Shown here: piece by piece, positions 26,679 to 35,194 of the stretch | How the letters are laid out: the number at the start of each line of letters is the position of its first letter | How positions within the stretch are numbered: position 1 is the stretch's first letter | Assembly (NCBI GenBank): GCA_036625225.1 | Contig: JAZKUF010000001.1 | Coordinates: 186,001-250,000 of the forward strand | Direction of reading: 5' to 3' | Origin: Accumulibacter jenkinsii | GTDB lineage: Bacteria > Pseudomonadota > Gammaproteobacteria > Burkholderiales > Rhodocyclaceae | DNA length: 64,000 bases | Program-made: the position numbers and the translations under genes | The notes under the pieces: model-generated | Database searches by the model: none | Told to the model about the DNA's origin: nothing | Seen by the model: the letters and a program-made list of their open reading frames with translations, nothing else

Positions 26679-29600
26679 TCAGAAGATGGGGGAGACACAC
26701 AACACCCGAAAGCCGAGAACGTGGCCGCGGAAGCCGGGAACGCCGTAGTCGCGGCAGGCACAACGCGCGAGCCCACGATTGAAGCCCCACGAGCCGCCGC
26801 GCACCACGCGCCGGACCTCGCCGTCCTGATCGGTCTTGTTCGGTTCGTCGTAGCGGTTCAGGCACCATTCCCAGACATTTCCCGCCATGTCGAGCGCCCC
26901 GCAGGGCGATGCTCCCTGCGGATAGAGGCCTACCGCCGAGGTCTGCCCAAGCCTGTGCGGTCCTACTTCCCCCCATTGTTCATTCATGTTGGCGTGCCCG
27001 GACCTGAATTCGCCCCAGGGAAATTCCCGACCATCGCTGCCACGCGCGGCCTTTTCCCATTCCTGTTCGCTGGGCAGCCGGATTTCATGGCCAAGCGTTT
27101 CGCTCAGCCAGCGGCAGAAGGCCATCGCCTCGAACCAGGAAACGGTCTCACGCGGGTGGTTGGCAGTGTCCAGGAATGATTCATGAGGGCGCCCGGAAGG
27201 TTCCGCGAGTCCTTCCCACCAACGGCCATCGGCATAGCCTTGCGGATCATCGATGAAACAGCGGAACTGGCAGTTGGTGACCGGATAGCGGGCGATGTAA
27301 AAGGCCGGCAGGGCGATCTCGACCTTCCTGCCTCCATAGCGGAACTTCCCGGCGGGGACTTCCACCCAGTCGATATCCGGCACCTGGCGTCGCCGCTTGC
27401 CCTGAAAACGCAGGCCCACACCGGGGCGATCGTCCAGCGGCAGACCATCCAGGCTGAGTCGGCCCAGGGCGCGCCCGACGGCGGCGCGGGCCTCGGGCGC
27501 GGGATCCTGGTCAAGATCGGTGAGCCGAGGCTGCCAGGCCTGTTGCAAACGGCGCAGGGTAGCGTCCGGCAGGTGCGCGCCGCTAACGACGATGCACTGC
27601 GCCGCCACCTCGGGTTGCGCTCGCATCAGCCATTCCACAACTCGCGTGCAGTCATCGGCATGGAGGCCGGCCAGCAGCACGGCGGCTTCCTCCCAGCCGG
27701 TGCGCTGCCACCAGCGAGCGGCGGGCCACAGCTCGCTGACGTCCAGGGTGGCAGCGTTTAGCCGCACCCGCATGCCGCGGGAGGTGAAGTACTCCTGCAG
27801 CAACTGGTGGCTGAATCTTACCTCGTGCTTGCCCACCGTGAGCAGGCTGGCGGCAGCGCCCCGGTAGAGCTGAACGCTGTCCAGCCATTCGGCGGCCTCG
27901 GACTGGTCGATGGTCGTCGCGCTATCGCCGCCCGCATTGCTACCGCCCTCGCCGTCATCAGCTGCCGCCACGGCGCGCCGCGTCTGCATGGCCCATGCCA
28001 GCTGCTCAAGAGCTGCGAGCAGACTTTCGCCTTCCGTCGTGAGCCGCAGCGGGTCGCCTGCCGTTGTCGCCGTTTCGGCCAGGTGCTCGCGCAGCAGCAG
28101 GACTTCGACAAACCGGTCGAAGAGCACGGCCCGATTCTGTGGCACGTCGCCCGAGTCGAGATAGACGAGGGTGAGCATGTAGAGCAGATACGGGTTGCCG
28201 GCCAATCGCATCAGGCTGCGTGGATCCTGCACGGCCTGCAGCCAGGCCCGATCCATGGCAGCGTTCGTGCGAGAGTAGACATCAGGATTCGCCTTTGGAA
28301 CCTCGCTTGCCGTCCAGAACAGGGAAAGGCTGGCGCCGGCAGCTTCCCAGATCTCCCACGCTTGCCGCACGTCCTGGCCACCAGCAAGGCGCCAGAACAG
28401 ATCTTCGCCGCGCGCCCGCCCCGCCGCCTCGCGCGAAGCCGGGTCGGCAGGAGACGATTCGATCGTGTGCGTCAGGTAAGCGGTGACGAACTCGAAGATG
28501 CGCGGGGGATCGAGCGGGCGGATGTTGACGGTATCGAGGTCGAGCGACAGGTCGCCGGTGTAGTCGAGTTGGCGGCAGGTGACCATGGCGGCAAGTTCCC
28601 GGTGCTGCTGCACAAAGGTCTTGACTTCCTTTGCCTTGGCGGCGCGCTCTGCGCCTGGCATTTCGTTCAGCCCGTCGAGGAGCAGCACCGCGCGCCGGGT
28701 CGCGAGTAGCCGGTCGAGATGGTCGCCCAGTTCGCCCAACTGGCTTGCCAGAAAAGCGCACAGTTCTTCCCCGCTGCCGGTCCACTTGCCGAGGCTGACC
28801 AAAAGCGGAATCGGCGCTGCCGCGTCGGCGAGCGCCGATTCCACCGCGTCGTGCGCGAGCTTCCAGAGCGTCGTGGTCTTGCCCGCCCCTGGCTCGCCGA
28901 GCAGCGCTGCCCGGCGCACCTGAACAAAAGCCTGGACGATGTCCTCGAAGGGACGCGGCTTGCTGGGCGCTTCTTTTTTGGCGCCAAAGCAGTGGTGCAG
29001 GTGAAGGAATTCCGAGCGCATGACGATGGCCGGCAGGCTCGCGCTCGGTGCCACTGGCGTGATGACCTGGGCGACGCCCGCCATCGGCGTGTAGAGCTCG
29101 GTGTGCCTCAACTCGCCGAGTTCCAGACGGTGCAGGTAGGCCACTTCCTTCTCGCGCTGGGTCAGGGCTGGAAGGGGCGACGGCAGTGGCGCGGGCGGTG
29201 TGGGCAGCGAGTCCAACAGGCGCCCAACACCGTCGGCGAAGTCGGCATTGCAAATCGGGATGGGCTGCAGGTCGGCCATATGCCAGGGCAACTCGCAGGC
29301 ACCCGCGAGCAGCGGAACGATGGTCTTGCCGCGCTTTTTTGCGTGGAGGCATTCGAGACGCACCCATTCGCTGGCGTTCGAGGCCGGGGATACCAGTCTG
29401 ACGACGGCATAGGCCCGCTCGATGCCGTCGGCAATGGCATCGATCCAGACGTCACCGCCGGGGATGTCGCTGGTGTCGAGCCAGCAGTGATGGCCCTCGC
29501 GCTGCAAAGCGGCGATCAGGCGGTCGGCGATCAGGCGGTCACTCCGCGCATAGCTGATGAAGACCACCGGGCCACGCGAGCGGGCCTCGCGAACGACCGG

Positions 29601-29981
29601 CGAGGGGGAGGCGGGCGGGGAAACTGGCGGGGATGGGGGTGCGGATCCGCTTGGCGATGTCGGTACTGTGGTCGAGGGTGCGGCGGGACAGCGCCCGTCC
29701 AGTTCTTCGATCAGCGCACGGATCAAGGGCTTCCGGTCGTCTCCCGCTTCCTTGCAGACGACTTCCAGCAGGAGCGAGAGTGCATGACGCGAACCCACAC
29801 GGCCATGGTCAAGCAGGCTGCGCACGCAGGCGACCACGAAATCCCGGGTGGCGCCGCGCCTGGGAATCTCGTTGAATATCTTCCGATGCTCGCTGTAAAA
29901 GGCGAGCGTCAGGCAGGTCTCACGACGATCTTCGCTCATGTACGGACTGAGCAGCTCCGCGGCTCGTTCGATGATGTTCAT
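26679..29981 (-). CDS. EAD-TIR-NACHT-FGE/C-type-lectin protein, putative DGR-diversified immune sensor
   Basis: 1100 residues from ATG 29981. 1-98: effector-associated domain (ERAAELLSPYMSEDRRETCL). 100-136: proline/serine linker. About 138-260: TIR domain (VVFISYARSDRLIADRL, DTSDIPGGDVW, SEWVRLECLHAKKRG; Glu210 is the expected NADase residue). About 350-600: NACHT with Walker A GEPGAGKTT (362-370) and Walker B AVLLLDGLNEM. From about 830: FGE/C-type-lectin domain (FYIARYPVTNCQFRCF, HEIRLPSEQEWEKAARG, GNVWEWCLNRYDE) ending RVVRGGSW...LGFRVLCVSPIF. The likely action is that ligand sensing by the variable lectin activates the NTPase and then TIR NAD+ cleavage; this is inferred from domain order. 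Convergent with the NACHT-FGE gene. Confidence 0.88.
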   Translation of the reverse strand: MNIIERAAELLSPYMSEDRRETCLTLAFYSEHRKIFNEIPRRGATRDFVVACVRSLLDHGRVGSRHALSLLLEVVCKEAGDDRKPLIRALIEELDGRCPAAPSTTVPTSPSGSAPPSPPVSPPASPSPVVREARSRGPVVFISYARSDRLIADRLIAALQREGHHCWLDTSDIPGGDVWIDAIADGIERAYAVVRLVSPASNASEWVRLECLHAKKRGKTIVPLLAGACELPWHMADLQPIPICNADFADGVGRLLDSLPTPPAPLPSPLPALTQREKEVAYLHRLELGELRHTELYTPMAGVAQVITPVAPSASLPAIVMRSEFLHLHHCFGAKKEAPSKPRPFEDIVQAFVQVRRAALLGEPGAGKTTTLWKLAHDAVESALADAAAPIPLLVSLGKWTGSGEELCAFLASQLGELGDHLDRLLATRRAVLLLDGLNEMPGAERAAKAKEVKTFVQQHRELAAMVTCRQLDYTGDLSLDLDTVNIRPLDPPRIFEFVTAYLTHTIESSPADPASREAAGRARGEDLFWRLAGGQDVRQAWEIWEAAGASLSLFWTASEVPKANPDVYSRTNAAMDRAWLQAVQDPRSLMRLAGNPYLLYMLTLVYLDSGDVPQNRAVLFDRFVEVLLLREHLAETATTAGDPLRLTTEGESLLAALEQLAWAMQTRRAVAAADDGEGGSNAGGDSATTIDQSEAAEWLDSVQLYRGAAASLLTVGKHEVRFSHQLLQEYFTSRGMRVRLNAATLDVSELWPAARWWQRTGWEEAAVLLAGLHADDCTRVVEWLMRAQPEVAAQCIVVSGAHLPDATLRRLQQAWQPRLTDLDQDPAPEARAAVGRALGRLSLDGLPLDDRPGVGLRFQGKRRRQVPDIDWVEVPAGKFRYGGRKVEIALPAFYIARYPVTNCQFRCFIDDPQGYADGRWWEGLAEPSGRPHESFLDTANHPRETVSWFEAMAFCRWLSETLGHEIRLPSEQEWEKAARGSDGREFPWGEFRSGHANMNEQWGEVGPHRLGQTSAVGLYPQGASPCGALDMAGNVWEWCLNRYDEPNKTDQDGEVRRVVRGGSWGFNRGLARCACRDYGVPGFRGHVLGFRVLCVSPIF
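26685..26814 (-). repeat. DGR variable region VR2
   Basis: The 3' end of the EAD-TIR-NACHT-FGE gene, homologous to 25977-26102. It encodes GGSW then GFN, RG, L, ARCA, C, R, DYG, VPG, F, RG, HV, LGFRVLCVS; the corresponding VR1 residues are YSL, S, Y, GLA, G and YN at the differing sites. Outside the variable codons the two regions are almost identical at the DNA level, which implies recent homing from a common template. Confidence 0.85.
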
Positions 29982-30282
29982 GGGGTAGTGACGGTAGTGG
30001 TGGTTGCTCCCGAGCGCACGCCTTGCGCGCCGAGTCGCGAGGTCATCCAGACGTGCTCCGGATGGTAACGCGAAACCCCGCTGCCATAGCGACATTGTGG
30101 GTTTCGGCGATTGCCCGGCTACCGGCAGAGTGGGATCAGGCCAAGCAAGCGGGAACAGGCATGGGCGGCCGCCGGCCAGAACGCTCCGGGGCGGGAAGGC
30201 AAAGTGGTTCGCGAGCCGCGCTTCGTCCGTTGTCCGGGTTACCGACTCGCCTTCAAGCGTCGAGGGATTTCCTCCCCGCGCG
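29982..30282. other. Intergenic region between the TIR-NACHT gene and selO
   Basis: 301 bases upstream of the TIR gene and downstream of selO (both on the minus strand). It should hold the promoter of the TIR-NACHT gene, but no convincing -35/-10 pair or ribosome-binding site was found. The right boundary, 30283, is exactly where homology to the selO copy at 20875 begins. Nothing else recognised. Confidence 0.4.
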
Positions 30283-30284
30283 GC

Positions 30285-31850
30285 TCACGAACTGCACGAC
30301 AGCGTCGAGCAGCCGGCGCGGTGGCGGGCCCAGTCGGGGCGTTTGGCGCTGAAGGATTCGCGGCCGGGCTGCTCGGTGTAGGGGCGGCGCAGGGTTTCGA
30401 GCAGGTCCTGGATCATCTGCGGGTCGCCCGCTTCGGCGCGGTCGATCGCCTGTTGTGCCAGGTAGTTGCGCAGGACGTAGCGCGGGTTGGCGGCGTTCAT
30501 GCGCGCGCCGCGTTCTGCGGCCGGCTGGCCGTCCAACTTGAGGCGGGCGGCGTAGCGCACGAGCCAGCGGCCGAGGTCGGCGGAGAAACGCTGGCGCAGA
30601 TCGTCGCGGTAGAACGCTTCCTGCACGACCTCGACCTGCGGCTGCTCGATGTCCAGGCGAGCGAGGCTGCGGAAGAATTCGGTCATGTCGATCTCTGCCT
30701 GATGCATGAGCCCGAAGAGGTCTTCGAGGAGATCGACGTCGTCGTGCTGCCAGTCCCTGAATCCCAGCTTGGCGGCGAAGGCCTGGCAGAATTGGCTCGA
30801 ATAGACTTCGTCATAGCGCTCGAGGGCGGCGCCGAGGACTTGGGGTTTCGGCAGCAGCAGGGCGAGGGCGTCGGCGAGCCGTTCGAGGTTCCAGCGCGCG
30901 ATCGCCGGCTGGCGGGCAAAGCAGTAGCGCCGGCTCGACGCGTCGGTGGTGTTCGGCGTCCAGCCGGGGTCGAAATTGTCCACCCAGCCGTAAGGGCCAT
31001 AGTCGATGGTGAGCCCGAGAATCGACATGTTGTCGGTATTCATCACGCCGTGCACGAAGCCGACGCGCATCCAGTCGACCATCAGGCGCGCGGTGCGCTC
31101 GCAGATTTCGCGAAACCAGGCGGCGATTCCGGCAGCCGGGTCGGGGGGCAGTTCGCGGGGCAGTTCGGGGAAGTCGCGCGCGATCGTGAAATCGACCAGG
31201 CGCTGCAGCAGGGCGCGATCGCCGCGCGCGGCGAGCAGTTCGAAATGGCCGAAGCGGGTGAACGAGGGCGCGACGCGGCAGACGATCGCGCCGGGCTCGT
31301 CGACCGGGTGCCCGTCGTAGAACATGTCGCGAACCACCGTCTCGCCGGTGCCGACAAGGCTCAGCGCGCGCGTCGTCGGCACGCCGAGGTGGTGCATCGC
31401 TTCGCTGCAGAGGAACTCGCGGATCGACGAGCGCAGGACGGCGCGACCGTCGGCGCGACGCGAGTAGGGGGTCGGGCCGGCGCCCTTGAGCTGCAGCTCG
31501 AAGCGTTGCCCCTGCCGGTTGACCGCTTCGCCGAGCAGGATCGCCCGCCCGTCGCCGAGCTGCCCGGCCCACTGGCCGAACTGGTGGCCGCCGTAGCAGC
31601 TCGCGTAGCTGACCATTCCCGGCAGCAGGGTGTTGCCGGCGAGGACGCTGACCATGGCCGGCGCCGCTATCGCCTCTTCGTCGAGGTCGAGGGCGCTGGC
31701 GACTTCGCGCGAGCAGGCCAGCAGTCTGGGCGCGGCGACCGGCGTCGGATCGACCGGCGACCAGCAGGCGCCGAAGACCTGGCGCGGGATGTTGCGCCGC
31801 TCGGGGTCACCGGGCAGGTCGCGCAGGAAGCGGTTATCGAAGGTCAGCAT
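30285..31850 (-). CDS. selO: Protein adenylyltransferase SelO (YdiU family)
   Basis: Pseudokinase-fold enzyme that transfers AMP to Ser/Thr/Tyr of target proteins, linked to redox stress. 521 residues, full length. Seen are SYASCYGGHQFGQWAGQLGD (nucleotide-binding region), LQLKGAGPTPYSRRADGRAV, GVMNTDNMSILGLTIDYGP (Asn and Asp metal ligands) and the conserved C-terminal GCSTLSCSS, with Cys where some eukaryotic homologues have selenocysteine. Transcribed alone; the downstream end coincides with the start of the duplicated segment also present at 20875-22128. Confidence 0.95.
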   Translation of the reverse strand: MLTFDNRFLRDLPGDPERRNIPRQVFGACWSPVDPTPVAAPRLLACSREVASALDLDEEAIAAPAMVSVLAGNTLLPGMVSYASCYGGHQFGQWAGQLGDGRAILLGEAVNRQGQRFELQLKGAGPTPYSRRADGRAVLRSSIREFLCSEAMHHLGVPTTRALSLVGTGETVVRDMFYDGHPVDEPGAIVCRVAPSFTRFGHFELLAARGDRALLQRLVDFTIARDFPELPRELPPDPAAGIAAWFREICERTARLMVDWMRVGFVHGVMNTDNMSILGLTIDYGPYGWVDNFDPGWTPNTTDASSRRYCFARQPAIARWNLERLADALALLLPKPQVLGAALERYDEVYSSQFCQAFAAKLGFRDWQHDDVDLLEDLFGLMHQAEIDMTEFFRSLARLDIEQPQVEVVQEAFYRDDLRQRFSADLGRWLVRYAARLKLDGQPAAERGARMNAANPRYVLRNYLAQQAIDRAEAGDPQMIQDLLETLRRPYTEQPGRESFSAKRPDWARHRAGCSTLSCSS

Positions 31851-31881
31851 CTGGCGGCCAGGGCAGGAGAGGCGTCATCGC

Positions 31882-32862
31882 TCAGCCCCGTCGCACGAGG
31901 TCGACGATCCTGGCCGTGTCGAGCGTTCGTGCCCGGGCCTGCATCTCGGGCAGGTAGCGGCCCTGCAGGCCTTTGGCTTCGCCGAGCACGCGCTCGAACG
32001 ATTCGCGCAGCATCTGCGTCGAGAAGCTGCGGCCGCCGGCGTAATAGCTTTTCGCGACGTGGCCGAGCGCGTAGGTGCTCGCGAAGCTCATTCCCGAGCT
32101 GACCGCCTGCTTGCCGATGCCGCCCAGCAAACCGCCGCCGATCTTGCCGAGCAGGCCGCCGAGGAGCTTGCGCCCGGCCTGTTCGAGATACTGCGAAGTG
32201 AGCCCGACACCGAGCGTCGCGAGAAAATCCTTGATGTGGCTGCGATCGAGTTCGAAACCGTAGGACTGGCCGATGCGGTAGACGAGCTTCATCTGCAGCG
32301 GGATGATCGCCATCGTCGACAGGGTTTCGGGCAGCAGCTCGAGGGCGCCATTGAGGATCGCGGCGTTGAGGATGTTCTGGTCCATTTCGGTGTCGCTCAG
32401 GGTGGACGCGTAGCCGGTCGCGGTGGCCGCGGAGGGTGCGCTGGCTGCCGCGATGGGTGCCACGTTCGGGCTGGCAGCGGCGACCGGTACCGCGGCGATC
32501 GCCTCGGCTTCGCGGGTGTAGGCGTCTGCCTGCTGCACGTCCAGCCCCAGCGCGCGGCGCAGGTCGGCGAGGAAGCGCTGTTCGCTGGCCGACTGAACCC
32601 CGTCGGCGTCGCAGACGCAGACCGCCATCTCGAAGGCGAGCTGGCGCGTTTCGGGACTGCCCAGCGCAGCGACCGCCGTCGCCACCGAGACGCGCTTGAG
32701 CAGCACGTCCTGATAGAGCGCGGCGAGCTGGATCGATCCCTCGCCGGCGAGCGCGTCGGCGATCCGCTTCAGTTCGGCCCGTTCGCTTTCGTCCTTGTTG
32801 CCATCGGCGAAAGCGGCCATCAGGCTGAGGGTGAGGATGGCGCGCTGTTCCTGCTCGTTCAT
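31882..32862 (-). CDS. TerB-like and DUF697-domain protein
   Basis: 326 residues. Residues about 1-110 form a TerB-like helical domain (LTLSLMAAFADGNKDESERA, MAVCVCDADGVQSASEQRFL). An Ala/Pro linker follows, then a glycine-rich DUF697-like region (IIPLQMKLVYRIGQSYG, LLGGLLGKIGGGLLGG), which in other proteins is membrane-associated. The role is unknown; TerB domains are linked to metal and envelope stress. Separated from selO by 31 bp on the same strand, so possibly in one transcript. Confidence 0.75.
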   Translation of the reverse strand: MNEQEQRAILTLSLMAAFADGNKDESERAELKRIADALAGEGSIQLAALYQDVLLKRVSVATAVAALGSPETRQLAFEMAVCVCDADGVQSASEQRFLADLRRALGLDVQQADAYTREAEAIAAVPVAAASPNVAPIAAASAPSAATATGYASTLSDTEMDQNILNAAILNGALELLPETLSTMAIIPLQMKLVYRIGQSYGFELDRSHIKDFLATLGVGLTSQYLEQAGRKLLGGLLGKIGGGLLGGIGKQAVSSGMSFASTYALGHVAKSYYAGGRSFSTQMLRESFERVLGEAKGLQGRYLPEMQARARTLDTARIVDLVRRG

Positions 32863-32960
32863 TGCGGGTGTCTCCTGTCAGGTCGGGGTTGGATTGGGGT
32901 GTTGCGAGTATCCACAAGTTCCCGGCGGCGAGCAAGGCGGGCGTCGCGCGTCGGCGGTGA

Positions 32961-34280
32961 TCAGCAGGTCGGCAGATGAACGACGACTTCGAGGCCGCCA
33001 TCCGCCGCGTCCCTGAGCGTCACTTCGCCGCCGCAGCCGGTCGCGATGCGGCGAACGATTGCCAGGCCGAGGCCGCAGCTGCCATCGGTGGCGCGTGCCG
33101 GTTCGAGCTGGGCGAAGGGTTCGAGCGCGCGATCGCGATCGCCGCCGGCGATCCCCGGTCCGTGGTCGCGAACGCGCAGGATGGCGCGCGCCGCGGGGTC
33201 GACCTCGAGGGCGACCTCGACCGGCGGCGCGCCGTGCTGCAGGGCGTTGTCGATCAGGTTGTCGAGCAGCCGCTGCAGGTTGCCCGGCGCGATCGCCACC
33301 CGGCATGGCGCGGCGGCGTCGCTGATGGTGATCGCCAGCGGCCGGCCGAGTTCGCGCTGGCGGCCGATCTCGTCCGCCAGGAGCGTCGCGAGGACGATCG
33401 GTGGCGGCGTCTGGCCGGGTTCTTCGCTGCGCAGGAAGGCGAGGCACTGGCCGACGATGCGCTCCATGGCGTCGATGTCGCGGACCAGGCCGGCCCGCTC
33501 GAGATCGCTTTCGAGCAGGGCGAGGCGCAGGCGCAGGCGGGTCAATGGCGCGCGCAGGTCGTGCGTCAGCCCGGCGAGCATCTCGCGCCTCTCGGCGGCC
33601 GCGCTCGCCAGCTGTTCGAGCATCGTGTTGTGGCGCTCGGCGAGGCAGCGGACCTCGCGCGGACCGCTCGGCGTCACCGTCCGCGCCGTCCCGTCACCGG
33701 TCGCGACGACCGCTTCGCCAAGGCGCGCGAGCGGCCCGACGATGCCGCGCACGAAGAGGCCGGCGATCAGGAGGACAGCGCTCAAGGTCGCCGCGAGACC
33801 CAGCCAGAGCTCGACCGGCAGTTCCTGCGGCTCGAAGCGCGGCGGCGGCAGGACCAGCCACCAACGCTCCTCACCCGCCATGAAGCCGATCCACAGGCCG
33901 CTGCGCGTGCCGCTTCCGCTGTGCCGCAGCAGTACCGGTTCGCCGAGCTGGTCGAGCAGGTCGCTGGCCAGGCGACGGGCAAAGCGGAAATGCGGCGAGT
34001 GGCGCGGCACCGCGCCGCCATCGGGCCGCAACTGGAGCTCCTGCCCGCCGGCGCCGGCAGCAGCGCCGAGGCGGCGGCGGGCGTCAGCGTCGAGACCGGG
34101 GAGGACGATCTGCAGCAACCGTACCTGGCCGGCAATCAGCTGCACCGTCTGGTTGATGTGCGCGGTGCGGCGAAAATGGCCGAAGAGCGAGAAGGTGGCC
34201 AGTTCGGCGACGGCGATGACGGCCACGACCAGGAGCACGGTGCGGCCGGCGAGCGACGCGGGAAAGAAGCGCAGCTTCAC
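32961..34280 (-). CDS. EnvZ-like sensor histidine kinase
   Basis: 439 residues. Membrane helices at about 13-33 and 180-205 flank a periplasmic sensor domain of about 140 residues. A HAMP domain (RGIVGPLARLGEAV) follows, then the H-box LTHDLRAPLTRLRLRL (His phosphorylation site), N-box LLDNLIDNALQHG, and G-boxes DHGPGI and GLGLAIV. It overlaps the response-regulator stop (ATGA at 34277-34280), so the two are translated together. The H-box is EnvZ-type; the signal is unknown. Confidence 0.9.
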   Translation of the reverse strand: MKLRFFPASLAGRTVLLVVAVIAVAELATFSLFGHFRRTAHINQTVQLIAGQVRLLQIVLPGLDADARRRLGAAAGAGGQELQLRPDGGAVPRHSPHFRFARRLASDLLDQLGEPVLLRHSGSGTRSGLWIGFMAGEERWWLVLPPPRFEPQELPVELWLGLAATLSAVLLIAGLFVRGIVGPLARLGEAVVATGDGTARTVTPSGPREVRCLAERHNTMLEQLASAAAERREMLAGLTHDLRAPLTRLRLRLALLESDLERAGLVRDIDAMERIVGQCLAFLRSEEPGQTPPPIVLATLLADEIGRQRELGRPLAITISDAAAPCRVAIAPGNLQRLLDNLIDNALQHGAPPVEVALEVDPAARAILRVRDHGPGIAGGDRDRALEPFAQLEPARATDGSCGLGLAIVRRIATGCGGEVTLRDAADGGLEVVVHLPTC

Positions 34281-34993
34281 TCGGCGGGCGCGTCCGCAGC
34301 GTCGGGAGCGAAGACGTAACCGACTCCCCAGACCGTCTGCAGATAGCGCGGGCGGGTCGGATCGGCCTCGATCAGCCGGCGCAGGCGGTGGATCTGGACA
34401 TCGATCGCGCGGTCGAAGGATTCGCTCGTCTCGCCACGCGTCAGCTCGAGCAGGCGCTCGCGCTTCAGCGGCTGGCTGGGGTGGGAAACCAGGGCGTTGA
34501 GCAGCGCGAATTCGCCGCTGGTCAGCGCCACCGGCTGGCCGTTCCTGGACAGCTGGCGGCTGCCGCGGTCGAAGGCCCAGTCGCCAAAGCGCAGGACACC
34601 GCCTGCCGGGTCCGGCGCCGCCGGCGTGCGGGCGCCGCGACGGAGAACGGCTTCGATGCGGGCGACCAGTTCGCGCGGGTCGAAAGGTTTGCCGAGGTAA
34701 TCGTCGGCGCCCATCTCGAGGCCGATCACCCGGTCGACCGGTTCGTCGCGCGCGGTCAGCATGATCACCGGCCGCGTCTCGCCGCGTGCGCGCAGGCGTC
34801 GGCAGGCGGCGAGACCATCCTCGCCGGGAAGCATCAGGTCGAGCACCACCAGCTGCGGCTGGTAGCGTGCGAGAAAAGTGTCGAGCTGGCGCGTATCGGG
34901 CAGCAGCAGGGTGTCGAAGCCGTGCCGGCCGAGATAGGTGGCGAGGAGCTGGCGCAGTTCGGCGTCGTCATCGACGAGGAGGATCTTTTTCAT
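34277..34993 (-). CDS. OmpR-family response regulator
   Basis: 238 residues. Receiver domain with acidic pair DDD, phospho-acceptor Asp in VVLDLMLPGEDG and Lys in GKPFDPREL, then a winged-helix DNA-binding domain (LTSGEFALLNALVSHP, RAIDVQIHRLRRLIE, VWGVGYVF). It pairs with the overlapping EnvZ-like kinase. It is divergent from the Spy-like periplasmic protein gene, with 201 bp between them that carry a repeated motif which could be its operator. Confidence 0.93.
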   Translation of the reverse strand: MKKILLVDDDAELRQLLATYLGRHGFDTLLLPDTRQLDTFLARYQPQLVVLDLMLPGEDGLAACRRLRARGETRPVIMLTARDEPVDRVIGLEMGADDYLGKPFDPRELVARIEAVLRRGARTPAAPDPAGGVLRFGDWAFDRGSRQLSRNGQPVALTSGEFALLNALVSHPSQPLKRERLLELTRGETSESFDRAIDVQIHRLRRLIEADPTRPRYLQTVWGVGYVFAPDAADAPAE

Positions 34994-35063
34994 CGGTCAT
35001 GGCGGTGATGGCAATGCTGACCATTCTATGCCGGCAGCGGCGTTTGCCCGTGGCGCTGAAATA

Positions 35064-35107
35064 CTTTGCAATCAGGCAGCACGCTCGGTGCAATCCTTTG
35101 CAATCAG
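35064..35107 (+). promoter_or_regulatory. Repeated motif in divergent promoter region, candidate response-regulator site
   Basis: The 12-mer ctttgcaatcag occurs at 35064-35075 and again at 35096-35107, 32 bp apart or about three helical turns. It lies between the response-regulator gene and the Spy-like gene. A partial copy (tgcaatc) is in between at 35089. OmpR-type regulators bind tandem direct repeats, so this is a reasonable operator for autoregulation and control of the Spy-like gene. The link is inferred. Confidence 0.45.
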
Positions 35108-35194
35108 CGGCAGCGCAGAATGGCTTCGTCGCGAAAGAGGCGCAACAGCGCTTCGAGTCGCGGTCGATCCACCTCACTTCAGGAGTTCATCAGC

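Noticed and set aside
26105..26680. Search for a DGR template repeat and Avd gene between the targets
   Set aside because: No stretch with clustered AAC/AAT codons matching the variable regions was found; the interval is occupied by the RT remnant.
30111..32102. 663-codon plus-strand frame opposite selO
   Set aside because: Antisense shadow; the same shadow appears opposite the selO pseudogene copy, as expected from duplicated DNA.
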